Positions 34,686 to 44,310 of a stretch of DNA of 64,000 nt are shown piece by piece. This DNA is from Comamonas testosteroni. Lineage in GTDB: Bacteria; Pseudomonadota; Gammaproteobacteria; Burkholderiales; Burkholderiaceae_C. The translations under genes were made by a program, and so were the position numbers. Each line of letters begins with the position of its first letter. The first letter of the stretch is position 1. Below the pieces are notes generated by a model. That model did not search any database and had not been told where the DNA came from. It worked only from the letters and a program-made list of their open reading frames with translations. The DNA lies in contig NZ_KZ984447.1 in NCBI RefSeq assembly GCF_003569915.1, positions 62,001 to 126,000 of the forward strand. Direction: 5' to 3'.

Positions 34686-35916
34686 AAATGCGCGGCACTT
34701 CTTCGCCCGCCTTGCGCTGGGCGGCGCGGCAGGCGGCGGCGGTGAACAGCACGTCGGTCGAAGAGTTCAGCGCCGTCTCGGTCGAGTCCTGAATCACGCC
34801 GATCACATAGCCCACGCCCACCACCTGCATGGCCACATCGTTGGGGATGTTGAACAGGCTGCAGGCCAGCGGAATCAGCAGCAGCGAGCCACCGGGCACG
34901 CCCGAGGCACCGCAGGCGCAGACGGCAGAGACCACGCACAGCAAGATGGCGGTGGGGATGTCCACCGAGATTTCGAGCGTGTGCGCCGCAGCCAGCGTCA
35001 GCACGCTGATGGTGATGGCAGCGCCCGCCATATTGATGGTGGCGCCCAGCGGGATGGAGATGCTGTAGGTGTTCTCGTCCAGATTCAGCTTCTTGGCCAG
35101 TGCCAGATTCACAGGAATATTGGCTCCCGAGCTGCGCGTGAAGAAGGCCGTGACCGCGCTCTCGCGCAGGCAGGTCAGGACCAGCGGATAGGGGTTGCGG
35201 CGAGTCTGAGTCCAGACGATGACGGGGTTGACCACCAGCGCCACAAACACCATGCAGCCCACCAGCACGGCCAGCAGATGGGCGTAGTCCTTGAGCGCTT
35301 CCAGGCCGCCGGCCGAGAAAGTCGCCACCACCAGACCGAAGATACCCAGAGGCGCCAGACGAATCACGCCCTGAATCACACGGGTGATGGCCTGGCCGAA
35401 GTCTTCCACCACGGTGCGCGTTGTGGCGCTGGCATGGCGCAGCGCCACGCCCAGCGCAATCGCCCAGACCAAAATGCCGATGTAGTTGGCACCCAGCAGC
35501 GCATTGACGGGGTTGTCAAAAGCGCTTTTGACCACATTGGTCAGCACCTGGCTGATTTCACCGGGCACGCTGTCCACCTTGGGCGCATCCCGAAAGTGAA
35601 TCACCGAGGGGAAGACTGCGCTGGCGGCCACGGCCACGCAGGCTGCGGCCAGCGTGCCAATGAGGTAAAGCCACAGCACGGGCTTGATCTGCGTTTCCTG
35701 GCCGGGGCGGTGGCTGCCGATGGCAGCCATGACCAGCAAAAATACCAGCACGGGCGCAACCGATTTGAGCGCTGCGATGAACAGCGTGCCCAGCAGCGAC
35801 ACGGACTGGGCGGCGGCCGGAAAGAGCCAGGCCACAAGCCCACCCAGGACCAGGGCGATCACAATCTGCAGCACCAAGCTGGTGCGGTTAAGCCAGTTAA
35901 GCAAAGCGTTGAGCAT
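34684..35916 (-). CDS. sstT: Serine/threonine:Na+ symporter SstT
   Basis: Dicarboxylate/amino acid:cation symporter (DAACS) family, 410 residues from ATG 35916. Start [31 protein letters not shown], then [17 protein letters not shown], the reentrant-loop motif [35 protein letters not shown] and [17 protein letters not shown], all SstT-like. Imports serine and threonine with sodium. The upstream open frame to 36006 is probably non-coding leader. Divergent from rlmB. Confidence 0.95.
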   Translation of the reverse strand: MLNALLNWLNRTSLVLQIVIALVLGGLVAWLFPAAAQSVSLLGTLFIAALKSVAPVLVFLLVMAAIGSHRPGQETQIKPVLWLYLIGTLAAACVAVAASAVFPSVIHFRDAPKVDSVPGEISQVLTNVVKSAFDNPVNALLGANYIGILVWAIALGVALRHASATTRTVVEDFGQAITRVIQGVIRLAPLGIFGLVVATFSAGGLEALKDYAHLLAVLVGCMVFVALVVNPVIVWTQTRRNPYPLVLTCLRESAVTAFFTRSSGANIPVNLALAKKLNLDENTYSISIPLGATINMAGAAITISVLTLAAAHTLEISVDIPTAILLCVVSAVCACGASGVPGGSLLLIPLACSLFNIPNDVAMQVVGVGYVIGVIQDSTETALNSSTDVLFTAAACRAAQRKAGEEVPRI

Positions 35917-36154
35917 GCTGGGAATATTGTCAAAGAGCAGGAACAAATGCCAGAAGCGGATCGCGGCAGGCACTGCGTCAACCACGGGCCGCAGGTCATG
36001 CGGCAAGGTGGTGCCGAAAGAGCGCCGCGCAGCGCGGTTGGAAGGCTCTCCCGAAGGTCGCGCAGTTTAGCGGTTTGACAAAAACACAGCCGCCAGCCCA
36101 GACATGGCCCCGGGCAGAGCAGGGCAGGGCAAAAGGCCGGGATAATGCAGCCCC

Positions 36155-36943
36155 ATGTCGTCCCCCAAAGTTCTTTTCGGCTTTCACGCCGTCGGCGTGC
36201 GTCTGAAGACCGCCCCCCAGTCCATTGTTGAAGTCTATTTCGAGGCCTCGCGCCGCGATGCGCGCATGCGCCAGTTTCTGGAGCGCGCCAAGGAGGCCGG
36301 GGTGCGCCTGATCGAGGCGGACGCCATGCGCATCGCCAAGCTGGCAGGCTCGCACGGCCACCAGGGCGTGGCTGCGCGCGTGGAAGAGGTCAAGGACACG
36401 CGTACCCTCGATGAACTGCTGGACGATCTGGAAGAAGCGGGCGTCAAGGCTCCGCTGCTGCTGGTGCTCGACGGTGTGACCGACCCGCACAACCTGGGTG
36501 CCTGCCTGCGGGTGGCCGATGGCGCTGGCGTGCATGCCGTGATCGCCCCCAAGGACCATGCGGCCGGCATCAACGCCACCGTGGCCAAGGTGGCCAGCGG
36601 CGCGGCCGAGACCGTGCCTTACTTCATGGTGACCAATCTGGCGCGCACGCTCAATGAGCTCAAAGACCGTGGCATCTGGATCATCGGCACCAGCGGCGAC
36701 GCCGACAAGCACCTCTACCAGATGGACCTGACTGGCCCCACGGCGCTGGTGCTGGGTGCCGAGGGCGACGGCATGCGCCAGCTCACGCGCAAGACCTGCG
36801 ACGGCCTGGTCAGCATCCCCATGCAAGGCGCGGTGGAAAGCCTGAATGTGTCCGTGGCCAGCGGTGTGTGCCTGTATGAGGCACTGCGCCAGCGCATTGC
36901 TGCGGGCACGGCAACGGTTGCAGGTATTGCGGGCAAGGCCTGA
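36155..36943 (+). CDS. rlmB: 23S rRNA (guanosine-2251-2'-O)-methyltransferase RlmB
   Basis: 262-residue SPOUT/TrmH-family enzyme. N-terminal substrate-binding domain [30 protein letters not shown]. Knot domain with motif 1 [22 protein letters not shown], motif 2 [21 protein letters not shown] and motif 3 [25 protein letters not shown]. Methylates G2251 in the peptidyl-transferase region of 23S rRNA. Monocistronic with terminator. Confidence 0.96.
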   Translation: MSSPKVLFGFHAVGVRLKTAPQSIVEVYFEASRRDARMRQFLERAKEAGVRLIEADAMRIAKLAGSHGHQGVAARVEEVKDTRTLDELLDDLEEAGVKAPLLLVLDGVTDPHNLGACLRVADGAGVHAVIAPKDHAAGINATVAKVASGAAETVPYFMVTNLARTLNELKDRGIWIIGTSGDADKHLYQMDLTGPTALVLGAEGDGMRQLTRKTCDGLVSIPMQGAVESLNVSVASGVCLYEALRQRIAAGTATVAGIAGKA

Positions 36944-36960
36944 TTTTCAGTCAGCACATC

Positions 36961-36996
36961 AAGGCGCACCTGCAAATGCAGGGTGCGCCTTTTTTA
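36961..36996 (+). terminator. Terminator of rlmB
   Basis: Stem AAGGCGCACC / GGTGCGCCTT followed by TTTTT. Its 3' end overlaps the stop of the convergent histidine kinase gene. Confidence 0.9.
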
Positions 36997-38934
36997 CGCC
37001 TGCTGTGTATGTGCAGGCTGCAGCAGATCGCGCACGGCCTGCGCCAGATCGGGCATGGACACGGGTTTGTGCAGCAGCGTGTATGGGCCGTCGGCAAGCT
37101 CGGCCAGTTGATCGCTGCTCTGCCCCGTGGTCAGCAGCAAAGGGATGTTCTGGCCCTCGGCCATGATCTGGCGGTGCATGTCCATGGCCGATAGCTGGCC
37201 CGGCATGCGCGTGGTGGCGATGATGAGATCCACCTTCAGGCCGCTGTTGATATAGCGCAGCGCCACCTCGGGCCGGTAGGCCGTGGCGACTTGATAGCCC
37301 AGCTCGTACAGCACCTGGGCCATGGCGTTGCGCATTTCCAGCTCGTCCTCGATGAGCAAGATCGTTTCCTGCGTGCCTTTGGCCAGCACTTGCTCGGCCG
37401 GCTCGCTGTGCGCCTGCACATCGGCGCGTGGGAAGTAGAGTTTGAAGCAGCTGCCTTTGCCGGGCGTGGATTCCACCTCCAGCAGGCCGCCTGAATGGTT
37501 CATGAAGTTCTTGACCATGGGCAGGCCCAGACCCGCGCCCTTGCCCTCGGGTTTGGTGGTGAAGAACATCTCGAAGATGCGTGCCAGCCCGCTCTCGTCC
37601 ATGCCAGCGCCGTCATCGGCCACGCTGATGAGGACATAGTCGCCGCCGCGTGTCTCAAGCGCCTCATTGGGTTCGCTGCGCTGCAGCACGACATTTTCTG
37701 CCGTCAGCGTGACGCAGCCCTTGCCGCTGATCGCATCGCGCGCGTTGATGCACAGGTTGATCAGCGAGTTCTCGAAATACATGCGATCGACATTGACGGG
37801 CCAGAGGCTGGCCGCCAGACAGATCTGCAGCTCCACCTCGTTGCCCACCGCCTTGTTCAGCAGCAACTCCATATCGCGGATCAGCTTGGCCGGATCGGCC
37901 AGGCTCAACTCCATGGACTTGCGGCTGCTGAAGCCCGTGAGCTGGGATGCCAGGCGGCCCGCCTTGCGGATGGTGTCGTGAATCACCTCCACATGCTCGC
38001 GGTGGGCCGGGTCTTGCAGCTTTTTTTCCAGCAGACCCGCATGCAGGCCGGTGATGAACAGCAGGTTGTTCATGTCATGGGCCACCCCGGCGGAGAGCTT
38101 GGAGACCATGTCGAGCTTTTGCAGCCGGGCCAGGTGGTCGTGGGTCTGGTCCAGCTCCTCGCGGTTTTGCTGCAGCGCATCGCGCAGACGCAGGATTTCC
38201 TCGCGAAACTGGTCTTCGGACTGTTTGACGGTGTCGATATTGATATTCGAGCCTACCCAGTACAGCGTCTTGCCCTGGGCGTTCTTGACCGGTGCCAGCG
38301 TGGCAAAGAACCAGTGGTAGCGTCCCTGATGGTGCTTGAGGCGCAATCGGTAGCCCGTGGGCTGCTCGGTGATCAGTGCGCGCGACAGGCCTGCGTTGAC
38401 GGTGGCCAGATCGTCGGGGTGGACCAGGTCGATCCAGATGCCGTCGCTCAGGTCCAGATGCTGGGTGTGGTTGTAGGCAAACAGGGTCAGTGCCCGGTTC
38501 AGCCAGGTCAGCTCGCCATGGGGGGTCGCAATCCAGACCTGATAGGGAAGGTGGTCCAGAAAGGCTTCAAAGCGGTCCGTACGCGCCAGATCGGTGGGCT
38601 GCAACTCCCTGGCCTGGGGCGGATCCAGCAGCACATAGCATTGCACGGCGACGACAGCGCTTTGCTCGATCAGCGGGCTGAAATGCCACAGACCCGGGCA
38701 GCCCGGCAGGCGGGCCGTGCTCTCCTGCCGGCTGTCCAGGCACTGCTGAAACGCCAGCATCAGCGGCTCCTGCGTGCCGGCTGCTCCCAGGGGCAGCTTG
38801 GGCGGCAGAAGATGCTGGCGCAGATAGGATTGCAGGGCGGGATTGGCGAAATCCAGCTGCCTCTGGCTCAGGGCAATCAGCCCCCAGGGCAGCGACACCG
38901 CAGCCATGCTCTGCTTCAGGTTCGATACGATCAT
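36994..38934 (-). CDS. Hybrid sensor histidine kinase with degenerate receiver domain
   Basis: 646 residues, no clear transmembrane helix. An N-terminal PAS-like region is followed by a PAS/PAC domain at about 120-240 (ATPHGELTWLNRALTLFAYN, YRLRLKHHQGRYHWFFATLAP) and a coiled coil. HisKA holds phospho-acceptor His286 in AGVAHDMNNLLF. HATPase_c has N box LINLCINARDAI, G1 ADDGAGMDES and G2 GKGAGLGLPMVKNF. The C-terminal receiver domain (about 525-640) keeps the acidic pair in LLIEDE and a Lys in LHKPVS, but the phospho-acceptor Asp position reads Thr574 (DLIIATTRMPG), so it probably cannot be phosphorylated there. No partner regulator adjacent. Confidence 0.93.
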   Translation of the reverse strand: MIVSNLKQSMAAVSLPWGLIALSQRQLDFANPALQSYLRQHLLPPKLPLGAAGTQEPLMLAFQQCLDSRQESTARLPGCPGLWHFSPLIEQSAVVAVQCYVLLDPPQARELQPTDLARTDRFEAFLDHLPYQVWIATPHGELTWLNRALTLFAYNHTQHLDLSDGIWIDLVHPDDLATVNAGLSRALITEQPTGYRLRLKHHQGRYHWFFATLAPVKNAQGKTLYWVGSNINIDTVKQSEDQFREEILRLRDALQQNREELDQTHDHLARLQKLDMVSKLSAGVAHDMNNLLFITGLHAGLLEKKLQDPAHREHVEVIHDTIRKAGRLASQLTGFSSRKSMELSLADPAKLIRDMELLLNKAVGNEVELQICLAASLWPVNVDRMYFENSLINLCINARDAISGKGCVTLTAENVVLQRSEPNEALETRGGDYVLISVADDGAGMDESGLARIFEMFFTTKPEGKGAGLGLPMVKNFMNHSGGLLEVESTPGKGSCFKLYFPRADVQAHSEPAEQVLAKGTQETILLIEDELEMRNAMAQVLYELGYQVATAYRPEVALRYINSGLKVDLIIATTRMPGQLSAMDMHRQIMAEGQNIPLLLTTGQSSDQLAELADGPYTLLHKPVSMPDLAQAVRDLLQPAHTQQA

Positions 38935-39058
38935 GGACGACAGGGTTTTGCGTTAGATCAAAAGCTCGCGATGTTTCAGAGTGTAGAGGCTTTGGGTGTT
39001 GCTGAAGATTTGTATCAAGGTGTTATGGCAAAAATAGAGACAGAACAGGCGGCAACGG

Positions 39059-39790
39059 ATGGACCAGATAGAACAGTTGAGGCAGTGGGTGGCGCAGGCC
39101 AGCCGTCTTTGTGTGCTGACGGGGGCGGGCGTGAGCGCGGAGTCGGGTATTCCTACGTTTCGGGACGACAGCTCGGGCTACTGGTCGCAGTTCAGGCCCG
39201 AGGACATGGCCAGCGAGGCCGGTTACCGCCGTGACCCGGCCCATGTCTGGCGCTGGTATCAGCACCGGCGCGAGCGCGTGCGCCTGGCCCAGCCCAACGC
39301 CGGGCATGTGGCGCTGGCGCAGTGGGGCGCCAGACACCCGCAGCGCATGACGCTGGTGACCCAGAACGTGGACGGCCTGCACCAGCGCGCAGGCAGCCAG
39401 GACGTGCTGGGCCTGCATGGCGAGCTGATGCAAAACCGCTGGCTGAACCGGCGCTGCGCCCAATGTGACCTGGAGCACACCGCGCCTGGCGAGCCGCCGA
39501 CCTGCCCGGCCTGCGGCAATCTGCTGCGCCCGGCCGTGGTCTGGTTTGGGGAGACTCTGCCCGCAGGCATCTGGGCCAGAGCCGAAGAGGCCGCCAACCA
39601 CTGCGATCTGATGCTGGTGGTGGGCACCTCGGGCGCCGTCTATCCCGCCGCAGGGCTGGCGCAGATGGCAAGGCAGGCACGGGCCCGGGTGGTGATCGTC
39701 AATCCGCAGATCAGCGAGCTGGACGCGATTGCCGACTGCCTGATCGCCCAGCCCTCGGCCCAGGTGCTGCCGCAGATTTTTCAGAGCTAA
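39059..39790 (+). CDS. NAD-dependent deacylase (sirtuin class III, CobB-like)
   Basis: 243-residue Sir2 protein: LCVLTGAGVSAESGIPTFRD, LVTQNVDGLHQRAGSQDVLGLHGEL with catalytic His, zinc ligands CAQC and CPAC, and LRPAVVWFGETLP. WYQHRR supplies the Tyr-x-x-Arg pair associated with acceptance of succinyl and malonyl groups, so desuccinylase/demalonylase activity is likely besides deacetylation. Divergent from the histidine kinase. A second, different sirtuin is encoded at 48277. Confidence 0.92.
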   Translation: MDQIEQLRQWVAQASRLCVLTGAGVSAESGIPTFRDDSSGYWSQFRPEDMASEAGYRRDPAHVWRWYQHRRERVRLAQPNAGHVALAQWGARHPQRMTLVTQNVDGLHQRAGSQDVLGLHGELMQNRWLNRRCAQCDLEHTAPGEPPTCPACGNLLRPAVVWFGETLPAGIWARAEEAANHCDLMLVVGTSGAVYPAAGLAQMARQARARVVIVNPQISELDAIADCLIAQPSAQVLPQIFQS

Positions 39791-39798
39791 ATAGCGAT

Positions 39799-39845
39799 CT
39801 AGTCCTTAATTCATATAGGCTGTCAGCTATTGAATTGAGAGTATC
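39799..39845 (-). repeat. Dispersed repeat copy (reverse)
   Basis: CTAGTCCTTAATTCATATAG, then GCTGTCAGCTATTGAATTGA; located between the convergent sirtuin and SRPBCC genes. Confidence 0.75.
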
Positions 39846-39847
39846 TG

Positions 39848-40350
39848 TCAGTCCTTGAGCGTGGCGGCCAGCTCCTGCAACTGGTCGGCGCAGATGCCCC
39901 AGCCGGTATGAAAGCCCATGGCCTCGTGCTGCTTGCGCGCTTCCTCGGTCCAGTGGCGGGCAATGGCGGTGTAGCGGGTCTGCTGGCCGTACGCGCCTTC
40001 GGGCTCGAAGGTGACGATGGCGGTCATGAACGGCTTTTCGCTCGGTGTCCAGCCTGCGCCATAAGCGTCGGTGAACACCAGCTTGCGACCGGGCACCAGC
40101 TCCAGATACACACCGGCATTGGGGTACTCATTGCCGTCCGGGTCGCGCATGACGACCAGGCTTGCGCCACCGGGGCGCAGGTCCTGCTCGACATGGGCAA
40201 TCGTCCAGGGCCGGGGCACAAACCATTGCTTGAGTAGGGCGGGCTCGGTCCAGCAGCGGTACAGCCGCTCGGCGGGGGCGTCGATCAGGCGCGTGAGCAC
40301 CAGGTCCTGGGCATGGGGGGGTCGTGGTGGGCATAGGCAGCTTTCTTCAT
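39848..40350 (-). CDS. SRPBCC/AHSA1-family protein, apparently frameshifted at a C7 tract
   Basis: AHSA1/START-fold domain LVLTRLIDAPAERLYRCWTEPALLKQWFVPRPW through GWGICADQLQELAATLKD, about 150 residues. The expected start is ATG 40350, directly after the VOC gene stop and with AGG upstream. That frame reads MKKAAYAHHDPP and is then closed by a stop unless one base is gained at the run of seven C (plus-strand G at 40315-40321). With eight C the reading would pass smoothly into HAQDLVLTRL. This is a real frameshift, a phase-variable tract, or a sequencing error. The alternative, a GTG start at the domain edge, would avoid it. Confidence 0.75.
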
Positions 40351-40812
40351 TCAAGCCTGGGACGGTTGCCCCTGGACATTGACCATCCACGGCGTGCCAA
40401 AGCGGTCGGTGACCATGCCAAAGCCGGGCGACCAGAAGGTGGCGCCAAACGGCATGGTGACCTGCCCGCCGGGCGAGAGGCCGTCAAAAACGCGCCGCCC
40501 CTCTTCGGCCGACTCGACGCTGATCGACACCCACAGCCCTTGCGGCTTCTGGTAGCCGCCGCCGCAGGTTGCAGGGTCCACGCCGGGCATGACAGGCATG
40601 GTGTCCGAGGCCATGATGCTTTGCGCGCCCACTTGCAGATGGGCATGCATCAACCGATGCTTGGCCGCGTCGGGCAGCGGCGGCATACCTTCACTGGGCG
40701 GCATTTCGTCAAAACGCATCTGGAACATGATCTGCCCGCCAAAAAGCTGGGCGTAGAAGTTCATGGCTTCGGCGCAGTTGCCGTCAAAGTTCAGATAGGG
40801 AATGAATTGCAC
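40351..40812 (-). CDS. VOC-family (PhnB/glyoxalase-like) protein
   Basis: 153 residues from GTG 40812, which has GAGGAG 7 bases upstream; the family start is VQFIPYLNFDGNCAEAMNFYAQLFGG. Other features are HAHLQVGAQSIMASD, VSISVESAEEGRRVFDGLSPGGQVTMPFGATFWSPGFGMVTDRFGTPWMVN, a PhnB-like vicinal-oxygen-chelate fold without a full set of metal ligands. Such proteins often sit beside AHSA1/SRPBCC genes, as here. Function unknown. Confidence 0.9.
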   Translation of the reverse strand: MQFIPYLNFDGNCAEAMNFYAQLFGGQIMFQMRFDEMPPSEGMPPLPDAAKHRLMHAHLQVGAQSIMASDTMPVMPGVDPATCGGGYQKPQGLWVSISVESAEEGRRVFDGLSPGGQVTMPFGATFWSPGFGMVTDRFGTPWMVNVQGQPSQA

Positions 40813-41005
40813 AGCGGTCTCCTCGATCAAGTCAGAGAATGGGCTGGCCCGCACAGTGGGGCCCAGCTTGCGTTCAGCTTAACGGATGAGCGTTGCAGTC
40901 CCTAGCGGTTTCACCCGGCAGGTGGTGATGAGTCATGCACCATGAATCTCAAAACAACCCGCAGCACTGGATGGGTCTGCGCTGCGAGTTCTGTTTTGAT
41001 AGCAA

Positions 41006-41986
41006 TCAGGCTTGTGCGCTGGCAGAGTTCAGGCTTGCGATGGCGGGGCCGTCAAGCTGCAGCTGGCTGGCTTTGACCAGCGACTGCAACTGCGCAAGGC
41101 TGGTGGCGCTGGCAATGGGCGCGGCGATGGCGCTCTGGCGCAGCAGCCAGGCGATGGCGACCTCGCTGGGCTGGGCGTTCAGGCGCTGGGCGGCGGCGTC
41201 CAGCGCATCAAGAATACCCAGGCCGCGCGGGTTCAGATACTTGCCCACGGTGCTGGCGCCGCGCGCGCTCTTGGCGGCGTCTTCGGGCTGGCGGTATTTG
41301 CCGCTCAGAAAACCTGCGGCCAGCGCATAGAAGTTGATGACGCCCACGCCTTGCGCGGCGCACAGCGGCTGCAGCTCGGCCTCGAACACGGCGCGGTCGT
41401 ACAGGTTGTAGAGCGGCTGCAGGCTTTCATAACGGGCCAGACCTAGCTGCTCGCTGGTCTGCAAGGCCTGGGCCAGGCGTGCGGCGCTGTAGTTCGATGC
41501 GCCAATGGCGCGCACCTTGCCCGCTTTGATCAGGTCGTCAAACGTGCCCAGCACATCGGCCAGCGGCACGCTTTGGTCATCGTCGTGGGACTGGTAGAGG
41601 TCGATATAGTCCGTCTGCAGGCGCTTGAGCGAGGCATCGACGGCCTGACGGATGTATTCGGGGCGCAGGCCCACCTTGCCGTCGCCCATGTCCTTGCCCA
41701 CCTTGGTGGCCAGCACGACCTGCTCGCGCTTGCCGGACTGCTTGAACCACTGGCCGATGATGGTCTCGGACTCACCGCCCGCATGACCGGGCACCCAGCG
41801 CGAGTACACATCGGCGGTGTCCACAAAGTTCATGCCCGCGTCCAGCCAGGCGTCGAGCAGCGAGAAGCTGGTGGCGGCATCCACCGTCCAGCCAAACACA
41901 TTGCCGCCAAAGCACAGTGGGGAGACCTGAAGGCTGGAGCGGCCCAGCTGGCGACGAGAAGGAGTGGCGATGGTGGTGGCGTTCAT
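41006..41986 (-). CDS. Aldo/keto reductase
   Basis: 326-residue TIM-barrel NADPH oxidoreductase of the YajO/Tas-like group: PLCFGGNVFGWTVDAATSFSLLDAWLDAGMNFVDTADVYSRW (Asp and Tyr), VVLATKVGKDMG (Lys), YIDLYQSHDDD (His), IGASNYSAARLAQAL. The catalytic tetrad is complete. NADPH contact residues lie in the C-terminal IAWLLRQSAIAAPIASATSLAQL. Substrate unknown. Monocistronic. Confidence 0.93.
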   Translation of the reverse strand: MNATTIATPSRRQLGRSSLQVSPLCFGGNVFGWTVDAATSFSLLDAWLDAGMNFVDTADVYSRWVPGHAGGESETIIGQWFKQSGKREQVVLATKVGKDMGDGKVGLRPEYIRQAVDASLKRLQTDYIDLYQSHDDDQSVPLADVLGTFDDLIKAGKVRAIGASNYSAARLAQALQTSEQLGLARYESLQPLYNLYDRAVFEAELQPLCAAQGVGVINFYALAAGFLSGKYRQPEDAAKSARGASTVGKYLNPRGLGILDALDAAAQRLNAQPSEVAIAWLLRQSAIAAPIASATSLAQLQSLVKASQLQLDGPAIASLNSASAQA

Positions 41987-42002
41987 GTCTCTGTCCTAGG
42001 TA

Positions 42003-42050
42003 TGAAATTGATAGCTGCTCGTGCTTATTAAATCAGGACATGAGGTTGAT
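42003..42050 (+). repeat. Dispersed repeat copy
   Basis: TGAAATTGATAGCTGCTCGT, then GCTTATTAAATCAGGACATG, upstream of the aldo/keto reductase start. Confidence 0.75.
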
Positions 42051-42096
42051 TTCTATCAAATTTCGGGCGAAATCCGCATATCGAACATCAGCAAAC

Positions 42097-42696
42097 TCAT
42101 ACCAAGGCGAAGGCACCCAGCAAGGCGCCCGCCGCCAGCAGCCACAGCAGGTGGATGCGTGTGCGCCAGACCAGCAGTGTGGATGCGCCGCTGAGCAGCC
42201 ACAGCTTCCAGTCCGTGGCCGGGTTGCCGCTGGCGCTGCCCAGCAGCCAGCCCGTGGCCAGCAGCAGGCCAATCACCAGCGGCGCCATGCCTTGCTTGAA
42301 GGCGCGCACGCCGCGCTTGTCGCGGTTGCGCTGGCCCCAGCGCGAGGCTTGCCAGGTCAGCAGCGAGCTGGGCAGCAAAATGCCCACCATGCAGGTCGCC
42401 ACCCCCAGCGCGCCCAGCGCCCAGGCCAGCGGGCCGGTGCCGCCACCGGCGTTCAGCCCCACATTCCAGCCCAGCAGCGCGATGAACAGCACATTCGGCC
42501 CCGGCGCGGCCTGCGCAATGGCAATCGAGCTGGTGAACTGCGGCTCGGTCAGCCAGCCGTTGCTGTCCACCAGAAAGCGGTGCATATCGGGCGCGGTGGC
42601 AATCGCACCGCCTACGGCCATCAAAGACAGTGAGAGAAAATAGGCAAACAGGTGCAGCCAGTCCAGCGCCTGCAGGTGTATGGCCAGCGTGTTCAT
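42097..42696 (-). CDS. Chromate transporter, second half-protein (CHR family)
   Basis: 199 residues, about six transmembrane helices: LFAYFLSLSLMAVGGAIATAPDMHRFLV, LTEPQFTSSIAIAQAAPGPNVLFIALLGWNVG, then PLVIGLLLATGWLLG. The PGPN motif is the CHR-family signature. The ATG overlaps the stop of the other half-gene (ATGA). Two separate short CHR proteins of opposite topology normally work as a heterodimer to export chromate or other oxyanions, equivalent to one long ChrA. Confidence 0.9.
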   Translation of the reverse strand: MNTLAIHLQALDWLHLFAYFLSLSLMAVGGAIATAPDMHRFLVDSNGWLTEPQFTSSIAIAQAAPGPNVLFIALLGWNVGLNAGGGTGPLAWALGALGVATCMVGILLPSSLLTWQASRWGQRNRDKRGVRAFKQGMAPLVIGLLLATGWLLGSASGNPATDWKLWLLSGASTLLVWRTRIHLLWLLAAGALLGAFALV

Positions 42697-43274
42697 GCGG
42701 GCAGCCTCCGGTAGGTCAGCAGGCAGCCGGTGCCGCCCACCAGCAGCAAGGCCCAGAACAGTGGCAGGCGCAGCACGGCCACCACCACAAAGGCCGCAAT
42801 GGCCAGCCCCGCGCAGTACCACTTGCCCAGCGGGTGCTTGCCCAGCGTGCCCGCCAGCTTCAGGCCCATGCCCGCCACCAGCCCTGCCGCCACGGCGCCC
42901 ATGCCGCGCAGCGCACCGGAGACGGCGGGCAGGCTGGCAAACTGGGTGTAGATCAGCGTCAGGCTGATGACCACCAGCATGGGAAAGGCCAGCATGCCGC
43001 ACAGCCCCACGATGGCGCCGCGCCAGCCAAAGTAGCGCTCGCCCAGCATGATGGACAGATTGACCACATTGGGGCCGGGCATGATCTGGGCCACGGCCCA
43101 GTCCTCCATGAACTCTTCGTTCGTCAGCCACTGGCGCTTTTCGACCAATTCGCGCTGCACCACGGCCAGTACGCCGCCAAAGCCCTGCAGGGCCAAAAAG
43201 GTCAGCGACCAGAAAAGCTCGCGCAGATGTCGCGGGCGGGGCCGCTGGGGCGTGGGCTCGATGGCAGGGTTCAT
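42693..43274 (-). CDS. Chromate transporter, first half-protein (CHR family)
   Basis: 193 residues: LFWSLTFLALQGFGGVLAVVQRELVEKRQWLTNEEFMEDWAVAQIMPGPNVVNLSIMLG, the CHR domain with QGFGG and PGPN motifs, followed by five or six hydrophobic helices. Overlaps the second half-gene by 4 bp. Whether chromate is the physiological substrate is unknown. Confidence 0.9.
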   Translation of the reverse strand: MNPAIEPTPQRPRPRHLRELFWSLTFLALQGFGGVLAVVQRELVEKRQWLTNEEFMEDWAVAQIMPGPNVVNLSIMLGERYFGWRGAIVGLCGMLAFPMLVVISLTLIYTQFASLPAVSGALRGMGAVAAGLVAGMGLKLAGTLGKHPLGKWYCAGLAIAAFVVVAVLRLPLFWALLLVGGTGCLLTYRRLPA

Positions 43275-43317
43275 GCGTGAAATCGGTGAAGGGTGTGCCT
43301 GTTGTGTAGGTTTTGCA

Positions 43318-43349
43318 TGCGCAAGCTGCTATAAATTATGAATTGATTA
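43318..43349 (-). repeat. Dispersed repeat copy (short, degenerate)
   Basis: GCAAGCTGCTATAAATTATG followed by AATTGAT, upstream of the chromate transporter pair. Confidence 0.5.
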
Positions 43350-43452
43350 ACAGGTGTTGGATATGGCGCAAATGCCATATCAGCCATCTCCAGCGCACAT
43401 GGCTGCATGAGCGCCACTGATGGCTGAACCCACAAAACTCAGGGAGACAGGG

Positions 43453-44301
43453 ATGAAACTGGTTCGTTATGGTGTGGCCGGGCAGGAAAAGCCGGGTCTG
43501 CTGGATGCGCAAGGCGTACTGCGTGATGCCTCGGCGCTGGTCACTGACTGGAGCGGGGCCGAGCTGGCGACGGGCAAGCTGGCCGCGCTGCGCAGCCAGA
43601 ATCTGCAATCACTGCCCGCTGTTGCTGGCGAGCCGCGCCTGGGCTGCCCTGTGGCGCGTGTGGGCAAGATTGTCTGCGTGGGGCTGAACTATGCCGACCA
43701 TGCCGCTGAAACCGGCGCAGCCACGCCAGCCGAGCCGGTTTTGTTCATGAAAGCCGTGACGGCCATCAGCGGCCCCCATGATGCGCTGCAGATTCCGCCA
43801 GGCGCTGCCAAGGTGGACTGGGAGGTAGAGCTAGGCATTGTCATCGGTCAGCGCGCCACGCGGGTCACTGAGGCGGATGCACTGAGCCATGTGGCCGGTT
43901 ATGTGCTGGCCAACGATGTCTCCGAGCGCGGCTGGCAGATGGAGCGGGGCGGCACCTGGGACAAGGGCAAGAGCCATGACAGCTTTGCGCCGCTGGGGCC
44001 GTGGCTGGTAACGGTTGATGAGCTGGCCGACCCGCATAACGTGGCGCTGTGGCTGGAAGTCAACGGCCAGCGCATGCAAAACGGCAATACCCGCAACTTT
44101 ATTTTTGGCGTGCCCCAGGTCATCAGCTATATCAGCCAGTTCATGACGCTGGAGGCCGGTGATGTGGTTCTGACCGGCACGCCCGCAGGCGTGGGTCTGG
44201 GCCAGAAGCCCGCGCCCGTCTTCCTCAAACCCGGTGATGTGGTGAGGCTGGGGGCGGACGGGCTGGGCGAGCAGCGTCAGGCCTGCGTGGCAGTGACTTG
44301 A
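43453..44301 (+). CDS. Fumarylacetoacetate hydrolase (FAH) family protein
   Basis: 282 residues from ATG 43453, with GGGAGAC upstream. FAH fold: VGKIVCVGLNYADHAAE, PVLFMKAVTAISGP, metal ligands in VDWEVELGIVIG and GYVLANDVSERGWQ, then GDVVLTGTPAGVG. The family includes 2-hydroxyhepta-2,4-diene-1,7-dioate isomerases, ureidoglycolate lyases and acylpyruvases. Exact reaction not assignable; the lack of neighbouring catabolic genes gives no help. Confidence 0.92.
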   Translation: MKLVRYGVAGQEKPGLLDAQGVLRDASALVTDWSGAELATGKLAALRSQNLQSLPAVAGEPRLGCPVARVGKIVCVGLNYADHAAETGAATPAEPVLFMKAVTAISGPHDALQIPPGAAKVDWEVELGIVIGQRATRVTEADALSHVAGYVLANDVSERGWQMERGGTWDKGKSHDSFAPLGPWLVTVDELADPHNVALWLEVNGQRMQNGNTRNFIFGVPQVISYISQFMTLEAGDVVLTGTPAGVGLGQKPAPVFLKPGDVVRLGADGLGEQRQACVAVT

Positions 44302-44310
44302 CGTTGCGTT

